From positions 1 through 37,287 of the forward strand of contig LAKY01000035.1 in the NCBI GenBank assembly GCA_000987045.1: a stretch of 37,287 bases of DNA, given 5' to 3'. This DNA comes from Clostridiales bacterium PH28_bin88 (GTDB lineage: Bacteria > Bacillota > PH28-bin88). This document shows positions 31,245 to 37,287 of the stretch, in pieces. Below the pieces are notes generated by a model that worked only from the letters and a program-made list of their open reading frames with translations, was not told the DNA's origin and searched no databases. The translations under genes and the position numbers were made by a program. The stretch's first letter is position 1; each line of letters opens with the position of its first letter.

Positions 31245-33671
31245 TTAGTTCCCAACATTTTGGATCTTCTTGGGCATATATTTTTCCAGGGGATATACCA
31301 CCCAAAGAGCGCTGTCCGTCAAAACATAGATTTCTGAAGCGCCGGCCTTCAACACCTGCTCCGGTGGGGGCACTTTCGCCTGCCATAAAGGCTGCCCGTT
31401 CCAGTCAAGGGCAATAAGCCGGTCGCCGGACCGGATTAACAGGGTATCACCGTCCTGCTTTACCCACTGGATAGGCTGTTCGCTTTGCCATACCACCTGC
31501 TGGTTGCCGTCTTGGGTAAACCGCAGGAGCCACTTATCGTCCTGCGAAGTGGCATAGATACTTCCGTCTATGCACGAGGAAGATACAGACCGGGCGGGTA
31601 GCGCCCATTTCTCTTTTCCCTCCCGGTCCAGGAGATGCAAGTTCTCCTTTTCACCGGGTGCGTCGTAAGCCCAGAAGTAAACGGAAGTATCCCCTTTTTC
31701 ATCAGTCGGAAAAACAGCGTTAATAGGTACCCGGTTGGTATAGCTCCACAGCAACTCCCCGGCAGGAGACAGGGCATAAACGGTGTTGCTCTCGGAAAGG
31801 TAAAGAACGCCCGAAGGGCCCACGACAGGGCTCCCCATCAGGGGATTGGCCGTAGGAAAGGTCCATTGAACCTGTCCCTCTTGATCCAGGGCAAAAACTT
31901 TCTTTCCAAAGGGAGTTGTGATATAGGTTAATCCGCCCGCGGAAGGGATTACCTTAGCCGAGGTGGTGCCGGCTGGAACAGTAAATCTCCACCGTTCTTG
32001 ACCTCCGGCGTCAAAAACGAAGACTTCCCGATCCGCGGAGACCTGGTAGATGGTTTCACCCGGACCAACCTGGGGAGGTAGTTGACCTCCCACCCGGGTG
32101 GACCGGACCCAGCGGAACCGCCCGTTCCAATCGAGGGCGTAAACACGGCCGGACACCCCTGCCACATAAATACCTGATGGCCCCAGGACAGGATAAGTTA
32201 AAGTCTCACCGGGCTCGAACCGCCAGGCTTCCCGCCCGTCAGGGCGGATGGCAATGAGTTGGTCGTTTCTTATACCAAAACGGCCGTAGGTGGTGCCGTC
32301 GGGTCCCATCACCAGTTCCGTGGCTGGCCCCCAGGTGCTGAAGCGCCATTTTTCTTTTCCATCCGGACTGACAGCCCAGACGGTTTGGCCGTCCCCGGCG
32401 TAAATCATCCCGTCGGCTCTTACCGCCAGGGTCATGGAGACATGCTCTACGCTGCCAAATTCGTTAATGAAGTCGCCGGCACAAAGAGAAAGCTCCCATC
32501 GCTTGGCCCCTTCCGGCGTAATGGCCACCAGCATGCCTCCGGAAGCGACATAAACCGTACCGTCCGGCCCAGTAATCGGTCCCGCCGTGTAGCGCCCGGG
32601 GGGAATGGGGGTTTGCCACAAAAGCTTACCGCCTGCTCCGATGGCCGCCACGGCCTGGTTGGTGGGGAATTGGTGCCAGGTTAAAAAGTAGGTGATACCT
32701 CCGGGGGCAAAAGCCGTCTCTAAACTTATTTGCTTTACCGGCCACATTGCCGGTTCCCCGCCGCCGTGAGAAATCCACCCCCGGTCCCCAGCCCAGTTTC
32801 CGATCAAAACGCGCCCGTCGGGGTCGACCGAGTACAAGGTAAGCCAGTCGTGCAATTCCTGCCGCCACCGGACCTTTCCGCTGGGCTTCAGGGCGATAAT
32901 GGTGTTGCTCTTAGGCCCTGTACGAAGAGAAGTATAGATATTTCCCGATTTGAATATTACCTTTTCGAATGTACCTTCTGTATCGTTACGTGGGTATTTC
33001 CATTTGAGGCGCCCGTCAAGGGAATACGCGTACAGGTCACCTTCAGCAATAAAGTAAACCTGTCCGGCGCCCACCTGCAGGGCTGAGACGGATTTTTCCA
33101 GGGACCAGCGCCGTTTTCCCTCAGCAGCATCCACCGCCCAGAATTCCTGTCCCTTGATGAAGACCAGCCTTCCGGCGGGCACCATTTCGGAAAACGAAGG
33201 CACATCCAAGGCCCACAGCAATTCTCCGTCCGGCCCTATATGGAAGACCTTTTTCTCTTCGTTCGACCATGCATAGGCTCCGCCGCTACTGTCCGGCAGT
33301 ACCCCGGCCAGGCGGGACAGGGTGCGGTATTTCCACTTAATCTGTCCCTGGTCATCCAGGGCCAGGACGTTACCTCCCGACCCCGCCGCCAGTACTGTTC
33401 CATCTGCTCCAATTACCGGGCCGAACAAGACCCCGTCACTAACCCAGCGAATCTCGGCAATCCGGCGGGGGATCCCGGATAGACCCGTCCCCCCTTCGCC
33501 TCTTCCCGTCACCGGGGAGACACCTAGCTCGAAATCCTCACTGTCCATCACTACGTTGATAGGTTTTTTTGTAGCCTCCACCTCGGCTTTCCACCAACCC
33601 AACAGCAATACGAACAGCATAATTGCCAAGAATGAAAGCCACCTGGTTTTCCCACGGTACTTGATCACCAT
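31245..33671 (-). CDS. membrane-anchored PQQ-like beta-propeller protein
   Basis: Encodes 808 aa. Residues 11-27 are an N-terminal membrane anchor or signal (LSFLAIMLFVLLLGWW). The rest is made of about 15-16 PQQ-like repeats with a recurring pattern of VxALDxxGxxxWxF and GPDGTVYVAS (e.g. NVLALDDQGQIKWKYRT, GPDGTVYVASGGMLVAITPE, VYALDWNGRFRWVRST). These form extracellular eight-bladed propellers. The pattern is shared with BamB-like scaffolds and PQQ enzymes, but the catalytic Asp/Glu and Ca-site pattern of dehydrogenases is not evident, so a structural or ligand-binding role is more likely. The start ATG 33671 or the following GTG both follow GGGGGGTGA closely. Confidence 0.88.
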   Translation of the reverse strand: MVIKYRGKTRWLSFLAIMLFVLLLGWWKAEVEATKKPINVVMDSEDFELGVSPVTGRGEGGTGLSGIPRRIAEIRWVSDGVLFGPVIGADGTVLAAGSGGNVLALDDQGQIKWKYRTLSRLAGVLPDSSGGAYAWSNEEKKVFHIGPDGELLWALDVPSFSEMVPAGRLVFIKGQEFWAVDAAEGKRRWSLEKSVSALQVGAGQVYFIAEGDLYAYSLDGRLKWKYPRNDTEGTFEKVIFKSGNIYTSLRTGPKSNTIIALKPSGKVRWRQELHDWLTLYSVDPDGRVLIGNWAGDRGWISHGGGEPAMWPVKQISLETAFAPGGITYFLTWHQFPTNQAVAAIGAGGKLLWQTPIPPGRYTAGPITGPDGTVYVASGGMLVAITPEGAKRWELSLCAGDFINEFGSVEHVSMTLAVRADGMIYAGDGQTVWAVSPDGKEKWRFSTWGPATELVMGPDGTTYGRFGIRNDQLIAIRPDGREAWRFEPGETLTYPVLGPSGIYVAGVSGRVYALDWNGRFRWVRSTRVGGQLPPQVGPGETIYQVSADREVFVFDAGGQERWRFTVPAGTTSAKVIPSAGGLTYITTPFGKKVFALDQEGQVQWTFPTANPLMGSPVVGPSGVLYLSESNTVYALSPAGELLWSYTNRVPINAVFPTDEKGDTSVYFWAYDAPGEKENLHLLDREGKEKWALPARSVSSSCIDGSIYATSQDDKWLLRFTQDGNQQVVWQSEQPIQWVKQDGDTLLIRSGDRLIALDWNGQPLWQAKVPPPEQVLKAGASEIYVLTDSALWVVYPLEKYMPKKIQNVGN

Positions 33672-33734
33672 TCACCCCCCACGAAAAAAGCCAATATTAC
33701 GACTAGCGGCCTTACAACGCCACCTCATCTTTCA

Positions 33735-33956
33735 TTACGGCTCCAATCCTACAGGTTCCGCATTGTAGAGGCGGTAATCCCGGCCGTTCTTAACGAACGT
33801 GTACTTGACCACCTGGGCCAATACCTGTAACCCCCGGGCTGAGGGCGAACCGAGTTTGAAGCCCCCGGGGCTGAAAATGGCCGAATGCCTGGTACGTGGG
33901 CTTTTACCCGTAAGACCTACCGGCGTCCCATTTGCGTTACTTTTAACCCCCAGCAC
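33735..33956 (-). CDS. possible small or fragmentary protein
   Basis: A 73-codon frame from a GTG at 33956 with no ribosome binding site. The last 40 residues (GGFKLGSPSARGLQVLAQVV, KYTFVKNGRDYRLYNAEPVG) look like real protein and might be the C-terminus of a lost gene, but no family is recognised. It is the only candidate in the 33672-34057 gap. Confidence 0.28.
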   Translation of the reverse strand: MLGVKSNANGTPVGLTGKSPRTRHSAIFSPGGFKLGSPSARGLQVLAQVVKYTFVKNGRDYRLYNAEPVGLEP

Positions 33957-34057
33957 CTAACTTCTCTTCATAGGTTTCTTGCTGTCCTCTCCGGAACACG
34001 AAATCGTAGTGAAAAATGAAAACGGGGCTTAACTTTGTCTCAAGTGGAAAAGAATAC

Positions 34058-35773
34058 TCACTTAGACAAGAAGTAGGCTGTCCCCTGGTTATCCCAGCCC
34101 AGAGGCAACCCATGCGGTTGAAGAAGTTGAGTGGTGGCAACTTCCAAGAATCCCTGTTCTTCATCTGCGGTTCTTCCCCGCAACTGAAGGTATTTCCCAT
34201 TGGGGGACCAAGCCGCCGGTTCCCAGTATTCCTTTAAGGAAAGCATGCTCTTTCCTTCGGGGGTCATTACTTCAACTCCACCCTGCCACTTGCCCACCGC
34301 CAGGTACCGGCCATCAGGCGACCAGACAACGCTCTTGACTCGCTCTATCAATACGGTTTTCTCACTGGTGTTCACATCTACGATAACCAGTTGCCCACCG
34401 TCAGAACTGTACCTGTCACTTATGGGGTTTTCCACCATGGCTATCTGGTCCCCCTTGGGTGACCAGGCAAGGCTGAGGTAGAGGATAGCAGCTCCGTCAG
34501 CAATGAGGGGATATGTAAAATCCCGAAAGGTCTTGATTTCTTTGCCGTTTTCAAGGATCGTAAGCGCCGGTTTCTTTTCATGACTGCCATGGAGGTAAGC
34601 TATCTTGCCGTTTGGCCCCAGGCCTAAACCGTACAACAGCTCTGCTTTATCCAGGGCAACAATTTCTCTACGATTACCACTGGTGGACATTTCGATAGTG
34701 CCAACCTGTACCTTGTCCCCGTCCGGGTACCACTGGACTGGCTCCTCCCCCCGGTCGCTTATTAGCAGCTTTTCACCGGTAGCCAGGTTTTCAAGCCAGT
34801 AGCGAAAATGGTTGTCGCCTAGTTGGCCGGCGATTTCCCAAAACACCGCATAGTCCCCTTTCGGCGAAATCCTGCCACCCTCATAACCCCCGGAGACTTC
34901 CGCGACGTGCTTACTAATCCTGCTGCCTGGGTCCCACACGGATACTTTTCTATTGGGTACAATTATCAATTTTGGTGCTTCGCGTTGGATCCCCAGAGCA
35001 ACTCCGTCAATATCCACAGCCCCTTCGAGCCCAAGGGTATAGTATTTCGTACCGGATGTCGGCAAGAATTTAACCCGCAGGTGGTAATCATCTAACCATT
35101 GGTATTTCATTTCTTCCCTCGGGTTTTCTTTGCCGAGGTGCTTCTCTACACTATCCCGATTTACTGGTTTGGTGAAAACAAAATCCACTTTCGCGTCATA
35201 GGGTGAAGCGTAATATTCTTGGTTGGAACGTATTGTTACGGAAGGAGCCCCTCCTGCGGTTACCTTGTACTGGGGGGCAACATGTCGTTGAAAATAAAAT
35301 GTGATATCCCTTCCGAGTGTATTTCCTTCTTTTGTTCGCGCTTCCCTGGACAGGAACAGTGTAAAGGAGGTACCTGGTGTAGCTGGCGCGAAATTCAAAC
35401 GGAGCCTGTGTACAGAACTGGGACTGTTGTCCAGATACCACTGGTTTTCGAAGATTTGCTCTGGATCAACTTGCAAACTGCTGAGTACACTGTTTTCATC
35501 CATCACCTGAGAGAAAAGAATTTGAATCCAGACCTCATGTTCGCCAATGTGATATGTACTTCCTGATTCTTTGCTAGGATAGTGAGCCCAGATCTCACCA
35601 GGACGATTCTCTTCAACAAAAACCGTGAGATAGATAGGGGTAATATGTTCTCCTTGGTTGGAGTGTTTGTTAGTAAGGGCGGTGTCTTTTTGGAAAATCC
35701 CAACCCATATGGACATCCCAAATAAGGATAGGCCAGTGATGAAGAGTAGGTGTCTTGTCCAGTCAACCAACAA
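34058..35773 (-). CDS. membrane-anchored protein with SbsA-type Ig-like domains and a PD40 propeller
   Basis: Encodes 571 aa from a TTG at 35773 (AAAGGATGG upstream). Residues 7-26 are a signal anchor (HLLFITGLSLFGMSIWVGIF). Two Big_5/SbsA-like Ig domains follow at about 45-155 and 170-285 (VWIQILFSQVMDENSVLSSL; VDFVFTKPVNRDSVEKHLGK). A beta-propeller of PD40 blades then follows (SPKGDYAVFWEIAGQLGDN, LAWSPKGDQIAMVENPISDR, VVWSPDGRYLAVGKWQGG, AAWSPNGKYLQLRGR). The mix of adhesin-type Ig domains with a propeller suggests a cell-surface binding protein. It is on the same strand and of similar build to the propeller genes downstream, forming a cluster. Confidence 0.86.
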   Translation of the reverse strand: MLVDWTRHLLFITGLSLFGMSIWVGIFQKDTALTNKHSNQGEHITPIYLTVFVEENRPGEIWAHYPSKESGSTYHIGEHEVWIQILFSQVMDENSVLSSLQVDPEQIFENQWYLDNSPSSVHRLRLNFAPATPGTSFTLFLSREARTKEGNTLGRDITFYFQRHVAPQYKVTAGGAPSVTIRSNQEYYASPYDAKVDFVFTKPVNRDSVEKHLGKENPREEMKYQWLDDYHLRVKFLPTSGTKYYTLGLEGAVDIDGVALGIQREAPKLIIVPNRKVSVWDPGSRISKHVAEVSGGYEGGRISPKGDYAVFWEIAGQLGDNHFRYWLENLATGEKLLISDRGEEPVQWYPDGDKVQVGTIEMSTSGNRREIVALDKAELLYGLGLGPNGKIAYLHGSHEKKPALTILENGKEIKTFRDFTYPLIADGAAILYLSLAWSPKGDQIAMVENPISDRYSSDGGQLVIVDVNTSEKTVLIERVKSVVWSPDGRYLAVGKWQGGVEVMTPEGKSMLSLKEYWEPAAWSPNGKYLQLRGRTADEEQGFLEVATTQLLQPHGLPLGWDNQGTAYFLSK

Positions 35774-35871
35774 GAACCATCCTTTCTGTAGAAATCCGTT
35801 TAATCCCCTAAGAGAACAGTCGCGTTATCGACTCGTCTGAAAACCCTCGCTCCCGAAGATCGGCTACACTC

Positions 35872-36213
35872 CTACAGTCCTTTCAAAAGGTCTCTGGCCG
35901 CTTCTTCATCATCACGTGCTACTTGGATTTCTACGGGACCCGTTAATGGGTTAAAGCCTGGCCCCAACCTGCCGTACCCAAACAGATCTTGCAATCTTTC
36001 ACCTTTGGCAAAGTATTTAATCCCCGCGCACTCCAGGATGGATTTTGCTATGGCAATAAGAGCCGGGTCACCGGTTGCCAATACCGTTACCAACTCAACG
36101 TATTCAAGCCTGGGTTTCTTCTCGGTCTCAAGGTCCTCGATCAATGCAACTTTACAGTCGGGGCATTCTTTTACCCCATCCACATATTCATACTTGCAGC
36201 TAGGACAAAACAT
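35872..36213 (-). CDS. zinc-ribbon and DUF2007-type protein
   Basis: Encodes 113 aa. An N-terminal zinc ribbon has CPSC at 3-6 and CPDC at 17-20. A DUF2007-like (putative signal transducing protein) domain follows (VELVTVLATGDPALIAIAKS, ILECAGIKYFAKGE, GPVEIQVARDDEEAARDLLK). The fold resembles GlnB-like alpha/beta domains, and members often sit with membrane or transport genes. The function is not established. AGAAAGGAG precedes the ATG. Confidence 0.82.
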   Translation of the reverse strand: MFCPSCKYEYVDGVKECPDCKVALIEDLETEKKPRLEYVELVTVLATGDPALIAIAKSILECAGIKYFAKGERLQDLFGYGRLGPGFNPLTGPVEIQVARDDEEAARDLLKGL

Positions 36214-36273
36214 GGTGCTTCTCCTTTCTCGGGAAGGTCATTTTGGTCGGAAAAACGCCGTCCTTCCCTTGAC

Positions 36274-36420
36274 CTACGGGAATTCTTTATCAACTTTTGC
36301 GTCCCTTGTGTCGTCTAGCTTCTTTGAAATATCTTGAAGTTGCTTTTCAATCCTCACGAACCCCTGTTTAATGTTCCAGGCAATTATGGCCAGAATAATG
36401 AGAAGCGGAATGTACACCAT
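36274..36420 (-). CDS. small single-pass membrane protein, 48 aa
   Basis: The start is placed at the ATG at 36420 because AGAGGTG lies upstream; the longer frame to 36528 has no site. Residues 2-18 are a membrane helix (VYIPLLIILAIIAWNI). The rest is an amphipathic, coiled-coil-like helix (IEKQLQDISKKLDD) facing the cytoplasm or outside. No family is recognised. Such short helix-plus-coil proteins often regulate larger membrane complexes. Confidence 0.65.
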   Translation of the reverse strand: MVYIPLLIILAIIAWNIKQGFVRIEKQLQDISKKLDDTRDAKVDKEFP

Positions 36421-36467
36421 CACTAAATACACCTCTCTAATGCCGCTTTCATGATACAACAAAACTC

Positions 36468-36845
36468 TCAACTCGCACTTTCTACAACCCTCCGTCTCTG
36501 CTCGCGGACCTCTTCCCTGCGGCACCAAGTTTCCTGCAACTTTTGCCTCAACATCAGTACCAACTCTTGCACCTCTGCCGACTGCCGCCGGACGGTGTCT
36601 AGCAAGATTTTAGACTGTACCACCCAGTCGACAATGAGCCCGTCGAAGAAGTAATTTGCAAAAATAGCAAGACCACCAATCGCCAACTCGGACTCCATCT
36701 CGGTTTGGACGTCAGCCAATTCCCGCTGGAAAAGACGAAGCAGTTGCTGTACGCGGTGGATTCCTTCCCGGGCCTCCGTCAACACCTCCAACCGCTTCGA
36801 CGCCGGGTCACAAATGATGGTCCTTTCCCCACAGGCGGCATCCAT
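36468..36845 (-). CDS. hypothetical helical protein
   Basis: Encodes 125 aa from the ATG at 36845. The site AAGGAG lies about 18 nt upstream, and the frame is open to that site, so a non-standard start (e.g. ATA) closer to it cannot be excluded. Residues 25-60 and 80-120 are charged helices with coiled-coil character (LTEAREGIHRVQQLLRLFQR, SAEVQELVLMLRQKLQETWC). They flank a hydrophobic stretch (IGGLAIFANYFFDGLIVDWV). No family is recognised. Confidence 0.55.
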   Translation of the reverse strand: MDAACGERTIICDPASKRLEVLTEAREGIHRVQQLLRLFQRELADVQTEMESELAIGGLAIFANYFFDGLIVDWVVQSKILLDTVRRQSAEVQELVLMLRQKLQETWCRREEVREQRRRVVESAS

Positions 36846-36900
36846 ACCGCCGGTGAGTATGAGCTCCTTCTTCCGTCACCGGTGGTCTCCCCGGTTATGA

Positions 36901-37206
36901 TTATTCTGGTTTGCCTTCCGTCAAAGCGAAACGTAAAATCATACCTTTCTCTCCGTCTGTCACGTACAAAACATCATCTCGAATTAGAAGTTTTTGGGAC
37001 TGGTACCCATTAGGGTCCTGTTTTGGCGCCTTAAGCAGGGCATCCAGTGGGGAACCGTCAGGGCCGAAGACCCGCAGGTTGCGAGGTTCGGGAGACTGGC
37101 TAATAAGGTAGAAGTTACCCCAGCGGTCCCGTGTTAACCCGTGGTACTTATCCACACCCAAACGATACGCTTCTACGATTTCTCCATCGCTAAGTCTGAT
37201 GCCCAC
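36901..37206 (-). CDS. NHL/beta-propeller-like protein, probably incomplete at the N-terminus
   Basis: Encodes 101 aa from a GTG at 37206. YHGLTRDRWGNFYLISQSPE, then LRVFGPDGSPLDALL and DDVLYVTDGEKGMILRFALT are two propeller-type blades of NHL character. The frame is open further upstream to about 37240 (PLYGIYGGIVGIRLSDGEIV), which reads like continuing blade sequence, but no ATG or ribosome binding site is found there. It may therefore be the remnant of a longer propeller protein. It fits the theme of the neighbouring secreted propellers. The sequence beyond 37240 is AT-rich. Confidence 0.55.
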   Translation of the reverse strand: MGIRLSDGEIVEAYRLGVDKYHGLTRDRWGNFYLISQSPEPRNLRVFGPDGSPLDALLKAPKQDPNGYQSQKLLIRDDVLYVTDGEKGMILRFALTEGKPE

Positions 37207-37287
37207 TATTCCCCCGTAAATCCCGTAAAGGGGGGTAGTCGGTTAGTGCCAGTTATATTATAATTATACATTAAGGATAAATTTCTT

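Noticed and set aside
31245..33671. PQQ-dependent dehydrogenase
   Set aside because: The repeats are PQQ-like, but no convincing catalytic or calcium-binding pattern is seen, and many such propellers are non-enzymatic.

Overview
ORGANISM. The window looks like chromosome of a motile, Gram-positive-type clostridial Firmicute, probably in the Peptococcaceae/Desulfotomaculum/Moorella neighbourhood. This is inferred from AGGAGG-type ribosome binding sites, consensus sigma-A promoters, a class I c-di-GMP riboswitch, and VanW-, DUF1670- and DUF2294-type proteins. Genus cannot be fixed from the sequence alone. LAYOUT. (1) 1-2485: the right part of a trio of overlapping tyrosine recombinases (a RIT, recombinase-in-trio, type element). 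Its end, marked by a 15-bp inverted repeat, sits inside a minus-strand DUF4338/DruA-like gene and cuts off that gene's 3' part. (2) 2969-3169: a sigma-A promoter and two tRNA genes, Arg(CCG) and Lys(CTT). (3) 3241-10878: a decaying integrative element next to the tRNAs. It carries a PemK/MazF-like toxin-antitoxin pair, a Tn916-type integrase, three small genes, an ImmA/IrrE protease, an excisionase-like HTH protein with a palindromic operator in its promoter, a roughly 1.1-kb array of more than 20 hairpins of unrelated sequence, and a broken Prim-Pol/AAA helicase fused to a broken polyvalent-type (LPD38-like) protein. (4) 10899-11650: a plus-strand HigB/HigA toxin-antitoxin operon with its own promoter and terminator. 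(5) 11835-22122: a minus-strand chemosensory operon, in transcription order a soluble double-MCP receptor, a triple CheW protein, CheB, CheR, CheA, a STAS protein, a one-TM MCP-like protein, CheY and a 44-aa protein. It ends at a strong terminator and is preceded by a divergent c-di-GMP-I riboswitch-like leader. (6) 22284-23620: a class I c-di-GMP riboswitch and terminator followed by DUF2294 and an HD-GYP (predicted c-di-GMP phosphodiesterase) gene. (7) 24005-27601: an HD-GYP relic, a VanW protein, a membrane protein gene with an in-frame amber codon, and a truncated DUF1670 gene abutting a frameshifted secreted-protein gene. (8) 27663-37206: a run of secreted, lipoprotein or membrane-anchored proteins dominated by beta-propeller repeats (PD40, PQQ-like, NHL-like), mixed with small membrane or zinc-ribbon proteins. 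HOW THE PARTS WORK TOGETHER. The most coherent biology is regions 5 and 6. A complete receptor-CheW-CheA-CheR-CheB-CheY pathway and a c-di-GMP hydrolase sit next to each other, and both leaders appear to sense c-di-GMP. The most unusual structure is the hairpin array beside the primase-helicase remains in region 3. It conserves fold but not sequence, and its function is unknown.
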